A stretch of 64,000 bases of DNA, taken from positions 7,382,546-7,446,545 of the forward strand of contig NZ_CP032157.1 of NCBI RefSeq assembly GCF_003555545.1, in the 5' to 3' direction. The translations under genes were made by a program, and so were the position numbers. Below are positions 33,669 through 43,108 of this stretch, piece by piece; positions within the stretch are counted from its first letter, which is position 1; the number at the start of each line of letters is the position of its first letter. Below the pieces are notes generated by a model. It was not told the DNA's origin. It saw nothing but the letters and a program-made list of their open reading frames with translations, and did not search any database. This DNA is from Paraflavitalea soli (GTDB lineage Bacteria; Bacteroidota; Bacteroidia; Chitinophagales; Chitinophagaceae).

Positions 33669-35102
33669 ATGATCGAATTTAAAGATATACAGAAGGTTTA
33701 CTTTATCGGGATAGGTGGTATCGGCATGAGTGCGCTGGCGCGGTATTTTAAGTTTCATGGCCGGGACGTAAGTGGATATGATAAAACGGAAACCCCGCTC
33801 ACGAAGAAACTGGTGGAAGAAGGAATACCGGTGCATTATGAAGAAGACCTGGCGCAAGCGCCCAAAGATGCACAGCTGATCGTATTTACGCCGGCTGTAC
33901 CCAAGGCGCACCAGGAGCTGGTATATTATCAACAGCATAATTACCCGCTGCTGAAACGGAGCGAAGTGCTGGGATTGATCACCAATAGTTCTTTTAATAT
34001 CTGTGTAGCAGGCACGCATGGCAAAACAACGGTGAGTACGATGACGGCGCACCTGCTGCGGCACAGTGGTTATGGTTGCAATGCATTCCTGGGTGGTATT
34101 GCTGTGAATTATAACAGTAACTACTGGAGCAATGAACGGAATGTATGTGTGGTGGAAGCAGATGAATACGACCGGAGTTTCCTGCGCCTGAGTCCGGATA
34201 TCGCGGTGATCACTTCTATGGATGCCGATCACCTGGACATATATGGTACGCCGGCAGCCATGGAAGAAGCCTTTATAGAGTTCTCCGGGAAGGTGAAGCC
34301 AGGAGGATTGTTGCTGAGCAAGTATGGTTTGCCCAGGTCGGGCGATCTGAAGACCGCCAACCACCTGCAATACAGTTTGCAGGATAACCGGGCGGATGTG
34401 TATACTACCAATATCCGCAACCAGTATGGAAGCTACACGTTTGATGTGGTGATGAAGGATTGGACGCTGGAAAATGTGGTGTTGAATATGGGCGGGCTGC
34501 ACAATATTGAAAATGTGGTGGTGGCCATTACGGTGGCGCATCAATTAGGAATAGAAGACGGCAAGATCAAAGCAGCAGTAGCTGACTTTAAAGGGGTGAA
34601 GCGGCGTTTTGAATACATCGTGAAGAAACCGGCGGTAGCGGAAGCAGGTAAAAGTGCGGTGGTATTTGTAGATGATTACGCGCATCACCCGGAAGAGTTG
34701 AGGGCATTGATCACGGGAGCCAAAAACCTGTTTCCGGATATGCATTGCACGGTGGTGTTTCAGCCGCACCTGTTTAGCAGGACAAGGGATTTTGCAGATG
34801 CGTTTGCGGCTACGCTGGACATGGCAGATGAAGTGATCTTACTGCCTATCTACCCGGCCCGGGAATTACCGATGGAAGGGGTGACCAGTGAGATGCTGCT
34901 GGAACGCATGAAAAATGAGCACAGGCAATTGTTGAGTAAAGAGGAATTGTTGAAATGGGTGGAAGGAAGGGATATAGTGTTTCGTGAGAATAAGGACCAA
35001 CAGGATAAGCGCAGCGGCGGGTGGTTATTGGTTACAGCAGGGGCGGGTGATATCGATGCATTGGTTCAGCCCATCAGAAAGATCATTGAGCAAAAGTATT
35101 AG
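33669..35102 (+). CDS. murC: UDP-N-acetylmuramate:L-alanine ligase
   Basis: A 477-residue (from ATG 33669) Mur ligase adding the first peptide residue. VYFIGIGGIGMSALARYF, AGTHGKTTVSTMTAHLL, EADEYDRSFLRLSPD, TSMDADHLDIYG, VDDYAHHPEELRA and FQPHLFSRTRDF are all present. The open frame begins at a TTG (33660) three codons earlier, which is less likely. It ends 38 bases before ftsQ. Confidence 0.96.
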   Translation: MIEFKDIQKVYFIGIGGIGMSALARYFKFHGRDVSGYDKTETPLTKKLVEEGIPVHYEEDLAQAPKDAQLIVFTPAVPKAHQELVYYQQHNYPLLKRSEVLGLITNSSFNICVAGTHGKTTVSTMTAHLLRHSGYGCNAFLGGIAVNYNSNYWSNERNVCVVEADEYDRSFLRLSPDIAVITSMDADHLDIYGTPAAMEEAFIEFSGKVKPGGLLLSKYGLPRSGDLKTANHLQYSLQDNRADVYTTNIRNQYGSYTFDVVMKDWTLENVVLNMGGLHNIENVVVAITVAHQLGIEDGKIKAAVADFKGVKRRFEYIVKKPAVAEAGKSAVVFVDDYAHHPEELRALITGAKNLFPDMHCTVVFQPHLFSRTRDFADAFAATLDMADEVILLPIYPARELPMEGVTSEMLLERMKNEHRQLLSKEELLKWVEGRDIVFRENKDQQDKRSGGWLLVTAGAGDIDALVQPIRKIIEQKY

Positions 35103-35140
35103 TTATAGGGTGCCCATTGGGTGGCACAGTGAATTGTACC

Positions 35141-36277
35141 ATGAAATTGAACCGTCATATCAGGAAGATGTTGTTTGTGGGCCTCTGGTGTATCATCGGG
35201 GGTGGTGTGATGGTATTGCTGGTGGCGGCTATCAGGAACCGGAAGGACAAGACCTGTGCGGGTTATGAGATCAGCATGGCTGGTGGTAATGGACAATGGT
35301 TCATGAACAAGAAAGAAGTGGTGGACATCCTGACGGACAAGGGCACTGTTGCCCTGAAAGGGAGGTCGCTGAAACGTTTTGACCTGCGAGCGATGGAAGA
35401 GCGCTTGCAAAAGAATGTATGGATCAGGGATGCGGAATTGTTCTTTGATAATAACCAGGTGCTGCAGGTAAAGATTGCAGAGCGGGACCCGATCGCGCGC
35501 ATTTTTACTGCGATGGGCAACAGTTTTTACATCGACAGCAGTTGCGAAAGGCTTCCCTTATCGGATAAGGTATCGGCCAAACTGCCGGTGTTTACGGGGT
35601 TTCCCAGTGAGAAAGCAAGAGTGGGTAAGGCGGATAGTCTTTTGCTACACCATATAAAACAGGTAAGTCTTTTTATTCAGCATGATCCTTTCTGGATGGC
35701 GCAAATAGCGCAGACAGATATTCAGCCGGATAGAAAGTTTGAAATGATACCGATGGTAGGTAACCATGTGATCGAGTTTGGCGATGGTACGGACTTTGAT
35801 AAGAAGTTCGCACGACTGCTCCAGTTCTATCGCCTGGTATTGAGTAAAACGGGGATGGATGTTTATGACCGATTGAATGTTCAATATGACCGGCAGGTGA
35901 TTGGCGTAAAGAAAGGCACTTATGTAGCGAGGGTTGATTCGGTGCAGGCAGCCAGGAGTGCGCAAGCGCTGATAGCCTCGGCACAAAAAGCGATGGCGGA
36001 TACTGCCAGCAGGCAGCAGGAAGCACGATCGCAGGAAATGTTGTCTTCGGTGAATAACTCACCAGCTAAGAGTTCAGCAACAACGGAAAAACCACCCATA
36101 CCCGTGTCGACAGCCCTGAAGCGAACGAGCAACTCCCCTAAAAATTCTCCTGTGAAAGACCGATCCTATGAAACCTTGAAGAAGCCAGTGAAGAAAGTGG
36201 CTCCTCCGGCGAAGAAGGCGCCTCCTCCGTCGAAGAAGCCGACACCGAAGGCGGTGATGCCGAAGAAGAAGACATAG
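35141..36277 (+). CDS. ftsQ: FtsQ-like cell division protein with basic C-terminal tail
   Basis: A 378-residue bitopic protein. It has a short cytoplasmic N-terminus, a membrane helix (FVGLWCIIGGGVMVLLVAA), then a POTRA-like domain (KKEVVDILTDKGTVALKG, RLQKNVWIRDAELFFDNNQV) and the FtsQ beta domain (IAERDPIARIFT). I use ATG 35141; the frame extends to 35117 without support. The C-terminal ~110 residues are low complexity and end in a Lys/Pro run (KKVAPPAKKAPPPSKKPTPK). It links early and late division proteins in the periplasm. Confidence 0.88.
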   Translation: MKLNRHIRKMLFVGLWCIIGGGVMVLLVAAIRNRKDKTCAGYEISMAGGNGQWFMNKKEVVDILTDKGTVALKGRSLKRFDLRAMEERLQKNVWIRDAELFFDNNQVLQVKIAERDPIARIFTAMGNSFYIDSSCERLPLSDKVSAKLPVFTGFPSEKARVGKADSLLLHHIKQVSLFIQHDPFWMAQIAQTDIQPDRKFEMIPMVGNHVIEFGDGTDFDKKFARLLQFYRLVLSKTGMDVYDRLNVQYDRQVIGVKKGTYVARVDSVQAARSAQALIASAQKAMADTASRQQEARSQEMLSSVNNSPAKSSATTEKPPIPVSTALKRTSNSPKNSPVKDRSYETLKKPVKKVAPPAKKAPPPSKKPTPKAVMPKKKT

Positions 36278-36325
36278 AATACAGAATTTAGAATACAGAA
36301 TACAGAAGGAAATACAGATTTGGGC
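36278..36325 (+). repeat. GAATACAGAA word repeat between ftsQ and ftsA
   Basis: AGAATACAGAATTTAGAATA, CAGAATACAGAAGG: at least four copies of the word AATACAGA or a variant directly after the ftsQ stop. The same word recurs at 37829-37890 and 58556-58660. Confidence 0.6.
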
Positions 36326-36441
36326 ATTCTGGAGGAGAATAAGGGATAAGTGAGAGGAGAGAATGCGGCGTTCAGAAGAAAACCATTAAACGAAAGAGCA
36401 CCTAATCAATATACCACAACAACAACTAAAAACAGGATAGC

Positions 36442-37824
36442 ATGAACAACGAGCAACAACCCATCATTGTCGGACTGGACATTGGTACGACAAAGATCGC
36501 AGCGATTGCCGGCCGGAAGAACGAATTCGGCAAACTGGAGATCATTGGATTTGGCCGTGCCAATTCCAATGGCGTGAAGCATGGACAGGTATTGAACATT
36601 GATGAAACGATCAAGGCCATCCAGATGGCTTTGGACAATTGCTATACTTCCAACCCCAACCTGGAGATCAGTGAGGTGTATGTAGGTATTGCAGGTCATC
36701 ATATCAAGAGCCTTCAAACCCGTGGTGATATCGTGCGTCACCAAACCGATGAAGAAATTACCCAGCGTGAAATAGATCAGTTGATCGCTGATCAATACAA
36801 GACCTATATCCCTGCCGGCGATCAGATCATTGATGTGATACCCCAGGAGTTTACGGTAGATAATTTCCAGAATATCCCCAACCCGATCGGGTATGGTGGC
36901 GTGAAAGTGGGCGCCAATTTCCACATCATTACAGGCGATAAAAATGCGATCCGCAATATCAGCCGTTCTGTAGAGAAAAGTGGCCTGGTGACCAAGGACC
37001 TCGTATTGCAACCGCTGGCTTCTGCCGCCGCTGTAATGGGCCATGAAGACCTGGAAGCAGGTGTGGCCATTGTAGACATCGGTGGTGGTACTACAGACCT
37101 GGCGGTGTTTTACGAAGGCATCCTGAAGCATACGGCGGTGATCCCCTTCGGTGGAGAAAATATTACCAATGATATCAAAACGGGATTGGGTGTATTGAAG
37201 ACGCAGGCAGAGCAGATGAAAGTGCAGTTTGGTAGTGCGCTGGCTAACGAAGCCCGCGGCAATGCCTTCATTACGATCCCGGGTCTGCGTGGTATGCCAG
37301 CAAAAGAGATCAGCGTGAAGAACCTGGCCAATATCATCCAGGCACGTATGAGTGAGATCATGGATTTTGTAACGTATCACCTGAAGCAGGTAGGACTGGA
37401 CAATCGTATGTTGAATGGCGGAGTGGTGTTGACAGGTGGTGGTTCACAACTGAAGCACCTGATACAGCTTACTGAATATGTAACGGGCCTCAATGCACGG
37501 ATCGGTTTCCCTACGGAGCACTTGGCTGGCGGACATATTGAAGAGCTGGCCAAGCCAACGTATGCTACCTGTATTGGTTTGATCCTGAAAGGATACAGTG
37601 ATTATGAGCATAACCGCAAACAGTTTGAGCACCGCTTCCGGAAAGTAGAAGTGCCCGAGGCGTTGAAGAAGACTGCCGAAATGGAAGCTGAAGAAACACT
37701 TGTAACAGCCGAAGAAACACAAATGGAAAAAGTGAAGAACAGGAAAGGCATTAAGGATTTCTGGGGCAAGTTCAAGGATGGCATTATTGACCTGTTCAAG
37801 GAAGAAGAAGATCACGCGTTGTAG
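36442..37824 (+). CDS. ftsA: Cell division protein FtsA
   Basis: A 460-residue actin-fold protein anchoring FtsZ to the membrane. IIVGLDIGTTKIAAIAGRKN is the phosphate 1 motif. VYVGIAGHHIKSLQTRG opens the 1C domain, VAIVDIGGGTTDLAVFYEG is phosphate 2, and VVLTGGGSQLKHL is the adenosine motif. The C-terminus (IKDFWGKFKDGIIDLFKEEE) is the amphipathic membrane-targeting helix. Length is slightly above the usual ~420 because of an acidic linker before that helix. Confidence 0.96.
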   Translation: MNNEQQPIIVGLDIGTTKIAAIAGRKNEFGKLEIIGFGRANSNGVKHGQVLNIDETIKAIQMALDNCYTSNPNLEISEVYVGIAGHHIKSLQTRGDIVRHQTDEEITQREIDQLIADQYKTYIPAGDQIIDVIPQEFTVDNFQNIPNPIGYGGVKVGANFHIITGDKNAIRNISRSVEKSGLVTKDLVLQPLASAAAVMGHEDLEAGVAIVDIGGGTTDLAVFYEGILKHTAVIPFGGENITNDIKTGLGVLKTQAEQMKVQFGSALANEARGNAFITIPGLRGMPAKEISVKNLANIIQARMSEIMDFVTYHLKQVGLDNRMLNGGVVLTGGGSQLKHLIQLTEYVTGLNARIGFPTEHLAGGHIEELAKPTYATCIGLILKGYSDYEHNRKQFEHRFRKVEVPEALKKTAEMEAEETLVTAEETQMEKVKNRKGIKDFWGKFKDGIIDLFKEEEDHAL

Positions 37825-37828
37825 GGCA

Positions 37829-37890
37829 AGAATACAGAATGCAGAATACAGAAGTAGAATACAGCAGGCAGGATTTATAATACAGAATTC
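37829..37890 (+). repeat. GAATACAGAA word repeat between ftsA and ftsZ
   Basis: AGAATACAGAATGCAGAATA, CAGAAGTAGAATACAGCAGG, then AATACAGAATTC. It is a second copy of the family seen after ftsQ, in a 255-base spacer that must also hold any separate ftsZ promoter. Confidence 0.6.
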
Positions 37891-38079
37891 ATAGAACTGG
37901 AAATATTGCATTCAGCATGGAGTGATTAGTATTTAGCATAAAGGATCTAACCTATTGAAAAATTGGAGTGGTTTTGGTATTGATTATGGTTCCTTGATTA
38001 TTTACTAACCTGTTATTTTTAATAGTCTCCAGATGGGCTTTCAGGAGAGCGAGGCCTGGTGAGACATAAATAGAAAGCT

Positions 38080-39957
38080 ATGATTCACTTTGATTTACCG
38101 AAGGAAAAATCATCTATCATCAAGGTCATTGGTGTAGGTGGTGGTGGAAGTAATGCAGTTAATCACATGTTCAGTCAGCAGATTGATGGTGTTAACTTCA
38201 TTATATGTAATACAGATGCGCAGGCGATTGCCACGAGCAAAGTACCCAATAAGGTACAATTAGGACCGCACCTGACCCAGGGACTGGGTGCAGGGGCCAA
38301 TCCTGATATTGGTCGTCAGGCTACGGAAGAGAGCCTGGAAGAGATCAGGCGCATACTGGAGGTAAATACCAAGATGGCATTTATTACAGCTGGCATGGGC
38401 GGTGGCACCGGAACGGGTGGCGCTCCCATCATTTCCAAGATATGTAAGGACCTGGGTATCCTGACGGTGGGTATTGTAACGACGCCTTTCTCCTATGAGG
38501 GAAAGAAACGCCAGTTGCAGGCCGAAGAAGGTATCCGGATACTGAAACAATATGTAGATACGCTGCTGGTGATCAGCAATGACAAATTGCGCCACCAGTT
38601 TGGTAACCTGAAGATGAAAGAGGCTTTTGCGAAAGCCGATAACGTATTGGCCACTGCTGCCAAATGTATCACGGATGTGATCAACAGCACCGGTCAGATC
38701 AACGTGGACTTTGCGGACGTATGTACCGTAATGCGTAATGGCGGTGTGGCTATATTGGGCAACGCCTCTGTAGGTGGCGAAGGCAGGGCACAACGTGCTA
38801 TTGAGGAAGCGATGAACTCACCGCTGCTGAACGACAATGAGATCAGTGGCGCTAAATGGATACTGATCAACATCAATTCGGCTGAAGGGGAACATGAGTT
38901 TACGATGGATGAAGTAGACATCATTCAGAATTACCTGCTGAGCTCTGCGGGTGAAGGAACGGATGTGATACTGGGTATGGGCTATGATAATACGCTGGGT
39001 GATCAGATCGGTATTACGCTCATCGCGACGGGTTTTGAGTACAAGGACCCTTTTTCCAAAAAGGAAGAGAAGAAGCCAGCGCCGAAAAAGGAAGAGAAGA
39101 TCGTATTGTCTTTAAATACCCAGCCGGAACCTAAGACCACCCTGGTAAAGGAAGCAGCTAAGCCTGCCCCGGAAGCCAAAAAAGAGAAGCCGGTGGTAGC
39201 AGAACCTCCTATTAAAGAGGAACTGGCGCCCAAACTGGTCGATACGGAAGCTATTCCTAATTTCACACCACTGGTTCTTTTTACGAACGAAGACGATCGT
39301 AAAAATACTGTGGACAAAAAGGAAACGGAGGAAAAGATTGAATGGGTACTTTCGCAACCATCCAAACCTGCCGAAACTCCCGCAAACGTATCCAACCAGT
39401 CAACACAAGCCACTCAACCAAGTAAAAATAATTCTTCGACGTCTGCAGCGTCCGGAGGATACCTGGCCAGGCCTACCAATATTTATGCAGAACCAAAGAC
39501 AAATGAATCCATTCCCGATCATTCTGTGAAGGAACCAGTCTTGCATACGAATGCAAAAACATCCCAGGAAGATGAATCTTCCAACGACATGCAACTCGTA
39601 TTCAAAGATGACATTCCAGCGGCGGAGGAGCCTCGGGCCCATCAAGCTCACCCAATTGTTATAGCTAATGATGCCCCTGTTGAGGAGTCCCAATCCGGGA
39701 ACGAAGCAGAGGAACAAAAGCGCCGGGCAGCTGAGCGGATACAGAAATTACGTAATCTGTCATTCAATATCAATGCTGCCGATCCTAACAATGAGTTTGA
39801 AACTGTGCCGGCTTACATCCGCCGCAATTTGGAATTGTACAACACCATCACCAATGTAGAAAGTTTCTACAGTAACGTTGAAGTTAAAGCAGACGAAAAT
39901 AATAACGGGCAGATCACTACCATCAACACATTCCTGGATGGTAAGAATCCCGACTAA
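38080..39957 (+). CDS. ftsZ: Cell division GTPase FtsZ with very long C-terminal linker
   Basis: A 625-residue tubulin homolog. The GTPase core (residues 1-320) has VIGVGGGGSNAVNHM, AGMGGGTGTGGAPI, NIDFAD-like NVDFADVCTVM and TDVILGMGYDNTLGDQI. The remaining ~300 residues hold a Lys/Glu/Pro-rich then Ser/Asn-rich linker. Near residues 573-590 comes a terminal peptide TVPAYIRRNLELYNTI that probably binds FtsA. Typical FtsZ is about 380-450 residues, so the linker is unusually long. A strong terminator follows, closing the dcw cluster. Confidence 0.97.
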   Translation: MIHFDLPKEKSSIIKVIGVGGGGSNAVNHMFSQQIDGVNFIICNTDAQAIATSKVPNKVQLGPHLTQGLGAGANPDIGRQATEESLEEIRRILEVNTKMAFITAGMGGGTGTGGAPIISKICKDLGILTVGIVTTPFSYEGKKRQLQAEEGIRILKQYVDTLLVISNDKLRHQFGNLKMKEAFAKADNVLATAAKCITDVINSTGQINVDFADVCTVMRNGGVAILGNASVGGEGRAQRAIEEAMNSPLLNDNEISGAKWILININSAEGEHEFTMDEVDIIQNYLLSSAGEGTDVILGMGYDNTLGDQIGITLIATGFEYKDPFSKKEEKKPAPKKEEKIVLSLNTQPEPKTTLVKEAAKPAPEAKKEKPVVAEPPIKEELAPKLVDTEAIPNFTPLVLFTNEDDRKNTVDKKETEEKIEWVLSQPSKPAETPANVSNQSTQATQPSKNNSSTSAASGGYLARPTNIYAEPKTNESIPDHSVKEPVLHTNAKTSQEDESSNDMQLVFKDDIPAAEEPRAHQAHPIVIANDAPVEESQSGNEAEEQKRRAAERIQKLRNLSFNINAADPNNEFETVPAYIRRNLELYNTITNVESFYSNVEVKADENNNGQITTINTFLDGKNPD

Positions 39958-40032
39958 CATAGTTCTGTACCTCAAGTCCCTGCAAAAATTAAGTCTATTT
40001 AAAAATGCAGCGATTGTTGTTTTTAGTTGTTT

Positions 40033-40062
40033 CCCTCCTGATTCCTCAGGAGGGATTTTTTT
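40033..40062 (+). terminator. Rho-independent terminator after ftsZ
   Basis: CCCTCCTGA, 4-base loop, TCAGGAGGG: a perfect 9-bp stem followed by A and seven T. It is the strongest terminator in the window and marks the end of the dcw transcript. Confidence 0.9.
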
Positions 40063-40091
40063 ATTTGACAACAACAACTTAACTTAATGAT

Positions 40092-41333
40092 ATGTCCAGT
40101 CTTCTAATAAATATTGCTGTCATAATATTTACAGTCCTTATTACCATATTCACGCTAACATATGATACTAAGACTGACGGCAAGTTAAATGGTTATGGTT
40201 GGTGCGCCCTTGTATTCTGTATTTTAGTTGTGGGCCTTTCGATTTATTCTACTATTGATAAAGAAATTACGGACAATGATAGATTTAGCTATAATATAAA
40301 GAAATTAGATACTATTATAGGAAAAGCCGATACTACTTTTCTGAAAATAGATTCTTCAACAAGCTTACAATATTCACTACAAGACTCAACTAGGAAAATT
40401 GATTCAATTGTAACAAGCCAGCTTCTTTCCCAAGAAATATTAAAGCAAGGAACCCGTAAACTACTCGACTCTACACGTAATATTAGCAGAAGGACTAAAG
40501 ATATTGTTATTACATCGGGAAATATTCTGGCAAGTACAATTCTTCAATTAAAAAATGCTGAAGCAGAATTTAATCCGGTTTATCCATTTCATATTTATGT
40601 GAGTTACTCACTCTCATTTACAGAAAAATCTGTTTCAAAACTTGTGGATTCCTTACTTAACCTTAAGCGAAAAAAGGAAGAAAATATTTCTCAAGAGTTT
40701 AGAAGTGTTTCTTTTGAGATAGATATACAAAAGAGAGTTACTAATTTATCTATTAAGAATTATGAAAGCTATTTTGGTAATATAAAAGAATTGTATTCTT
40801 TAGATAAAGCTTTTCAATTGGGATTTATCCGAACTGAAGATGTGGGAGATATTAAACAAATGCCCAGATTTGATAAATCAATCTTGGTTTGTGAAGCTTT
40901 ATTTCGCAAAAGCGAAGTAAATCATTCTGCCAAGAAAAAGATATCTAGGTTAAAGGTTGATTTTCAAAAGCAAGAGATAATGTTTAATGTTTATTATACT
41001 GAACTATATACTTTTTCTTATTTTGATAAGTCAAATAAGTTTTTTGGAGTTAAGGATTTGTTCAATAGTTATATGTGGATTACTAAGGTAGGCATAAGCG
41101 ATTGTAAATTAAATGCGGTGTCTTTGTATTTAGGTAACCAGTATAATTGGCCAGTCTATATTAATATGGACGAGTCAGCAAAGTATAATTCAAAATGGAA
41201 TAATTATCTAATTCATAAAATGCAGGATTTTGAGTTATTTCCTAAGGGTTATTCTATCCAGGATGATTATAAAATATTATATTACGATAGCAGTACTCAA
41301 AGCCTTGGCCTACCCTTTCCAGATGAAAATTGA
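40092..41333 (+). CDS. AT-rich orphan membrane protein
   Basis: A 413-residue protein of no recognised family. Two hydrophobic segments lie at residues 3-24 and 36-54 (YGWCALVFCILVVGLSIYST). A region of about 110 residues follows that looks like coiled coil (LDTIIGKADTTFLKIDSSTS, STRKIDSIVTSQLLSQ, STRNISRRTKD), then a soluble C-terminal domain. Codons are rich in A/T in contrast with both neighbours, a sign of recent acquisition. It stands alone between the ftsZ terminator and an unrelated epimerase gene. Confidence 0.75.
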   Translation: MSSLLINIAVIIFTVLITIFTLTYDTKTDGKLNGYGWCALVFCILVVGLSIYSTIDKEITDNDRFSYNIKKLDTIIGKADTTFLKIDSSTSLQYSLQDSTRKIDSIVTSQLLSQEILKQGTRKLLDSTRNISRRTKDIVITSGNILASTILQLKNAEAEFNPVYPFHIYVSYSLSFTEKSVSKLVDSLLNLKRKKEENISQEFRSVSFEIDIQKRVTNLSIKNYESYFGNIKELYSLDKAFQLGFIRTEDVGDIKQMPRFDKSILVCEALFRKSEVNHSAKKKISRLKVDFQKQEIMFNVYYTELYTFSYFDKSNKFFGVKDLFNSYMWITKVGISDCKLNAVSLYLGNQYNWPVYINMDESAKYNSKWNNYLIHKMQDFELFPKGYSIQDDYKILYYDSSTQSLGLPFPDEN

Positions 41334-41375
41334 TGTTCAAGTATAAATTTTAGGTATTTACTATTAGAGAAGATT

Positions 41376-42308
41376 ATGGCAACCATTCTCATTACCGGCG
41401 GAACAGGACTGGTAGGAAAAGCGCTCGCGCCCTTAGTGATCAGCAAAGGACACCAGGTTATTATTCTTTCCCGGGGGCAGGCTGCTGCGGGTAAAGAAGG
41501 TGTTTCGGTAGCACACTGGAATCCGGAGAAACAGGAGATCGACATAGCAGCTGTACAACAAGCTGATTACATCATTAACCTGGCCGGCGCGGGTGTTGCT
41601 GATAAACGATGGACGAAAAAGAGAAAGCAGGTGATCATCGATAGCCGGGTGCAAAGTGGGCAGTTGCTGGTAAAAGCGCTGAAGGAAAACAGCAACCAGG
41701 TAAAAGCAGTGATCAGTGCCTCGGGTATAGGCTGGTATGGTGATGATATAAAACGTGCCCGTGGTAAAAAGGCCTTTACTGAAGATGATCCGGCAGACAA
41801 TGAATTCCTGGGTATTACCTGTCAGCAATGGGAATCAAGTGTAGACGGGGTACAGGAAGCGCTGGGTAAAAGGTTGGTGAAGTTCCGGATAGGGGTGGCG
41901 CTGAGTAAAGAAGGCGGGGCGATGAAGGAGTTTAAGAAGCCGGTACGCTTTGGCGTGGCTGCCATATTGGGCAGCGGCAAACAGGTACTGAGCTGGATAC
42001 ATATCGATGACCTGGCACGCCTGTTCCTGTATGCGATCGAAAACGAACAATTGCAGGGTGTGTACAATGCGGTAGCCTCGCAACCGGTGACGAATAAGAA
42101 CTTTACACAAATGCTGGCTGAGAAGATCAAAGGCCGGTTCTATATTCCCTTTTATATTCCTTCCTTTCTATTGAAGATCGCAGTAGGCGGCCTGAGTGTG
42201 GAAGTGCTGAAAAGCGCCACGGTAAGCAATAGTAAGATCAGCAATACAGGATTTCAATTCCTGTATCCTACGATTGAGGCTGCGTTGAATGATCTCACGA
42301 AAGCGTGA
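41376..42308 (+). CDS. TIGR01777-type NAD(P)-dependent epimerase
   Basis: A 310-residue atypical SDR. ILITGGTGLVGKALAPLVI is the Rossmann loop, followed by NLAGAGVADKRWTKKRKQVI, SASGIGWYGD and RIGVALSKEGGAMKEFKKP. The C-terminal part (TVSNSKISNTGFQFLYPTIE) contains the DUF1731 motif. Members include cell-division inhibitor SulA-like YfcH proteins; their reaction is not settled. Its stop adjoins the stop of the convergent permease gene with no gap. Confidence 0.9.
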   Translation: MATILITGGTGLVGKALAPLVISKGHQVIILSRGQAAAGKEGVSVAHWNPEKQEIDIAAVQQADYIINLAGAGVADKRWTKKRKQVIIDSRVQSGQLLVKALKENSNQVKAVISASGIGWYGDDIKRARGKKAFTEDDPADNEFLGITCQQWESSVDGVQEALGKRLVKFRIGVALSKEGGAMKEFKKPVRFGVAAILGSGKQVLSWIHIDDLARLFLYAIENEQLQGVYNAVASQPVTNKNFTQMLAEKIKGRFYIPFYIPSFLLKIAVGGLSVEVLKSATVSNSKISNTGFQFLYPTIEAALNDLTKA

Positions 42309-43106
42309 TCAGAGATCGTCTGTTTCGAATTTGCGGCTGATGAAGAAGACATAAAGCGCGATGTACACCAGGGCTACTATCAACAGGGCGGTGAAATTGG
42401 GCGCTTTGATGATCTGCCGCTGCACGTTCTCAAACAAAGGAAAAGGTATCAGGTTGTCGGTAGACTCCAAAGGAAGATACCGGCCACTAAAATCGAGGTA
42501 ACGGTTCATCAGTGCGCTAATCAGGTTCTCCAGCACCAGCGGATAGAGGAAGAAGATACCGATGGCCAGTCCGCCCCGTTTGAACAGGAGGGCAAACAAT
42601 AAGGCCACCAGGGAATAACTCAACGCCTGGATAAAGAAATAAAAGACCTTAATGCTCTTTTCGGTTGTGAATGGTTCTCCTTGTAAAAAGCCAAAGGACA
42701 AAGCGGTAAGTGTTACCAAAATGGTGGAGAAGAGAGCTCCGATAAGCGCCAGCATTATCTTTGTAGAAATAAATTCCCGGCGGTTCCAGCCATCAATTAC
42801 ATTCTGGCGGTGGGTCTTAAAGCTGTATTCATTGGTAACAGAAATAATCATGAGTAAGCCGGGCAGCAATAAAAGAAAAGAACTGATGTAGGTGGTGGTA
42901 TGCCACACATTGGGAAAGGCGAATGGAGGCCCGCCGATGAAAAGCTGCACCACGCCTTTTGCCTGTTTCTCCTCAAATATGGCCTGCTGAATACGGTATA
43001 CGATATAGTTTGCACCAAATATGCTCACCACATACAGGATGGACAGGATCCAGAAGGTACGGTAGTTCTTCAACTTCATCCATTCTATTGATAATCGTTG
43101 CAGCAT
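42309..43106 (-). CDS. ABC-2 type transporter permease
   Basis: A 265-residue membrane protein with six hydrophobic segments. TNEYSFKTHRQNVIDGWNRR is the coupling-helix region of ABC-2 permeases. It starts 2 bases after the stop of the ATPase gene, so the pair is translated together and forms an exporter. The substrate is unknown; related pairs in Bacteroidota serve drug or bacteriocin resistance or gliding-linked export. Confidence 0.88.
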   Translation of the reverse strand: MLQRLSIEWMKLKNYRTFWILSILYVVSIFGANYIVYRIQQAIFEEKQAKGVVQLFIGGPPFAFPNVWHTTTYISSFLLLLPGLLMIISVTNEYSFKTHRQNVIDGWNRREFISTKIMLALIGALFSTILVTLTALSFGFLQGEPFTTEKSIKVFYFFIQALSYSLVALLFALLFKRGGLAIGIFFLYPLVLENLISALMNRYLDFSGRYLPLESTDNLIPFPLFENVQRQIIKAPNFTALLIVALVYIALYVFFISRKFETDDL

Positions 43107-43108
43107 GG

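Noticed and set aside
33273-34544. 423-residue frame antisense to murG and murC
   Set aside because: Spans two essential genes on the other strand; composition is His/Tyr/Gln-rich, typical of a shadow frame.
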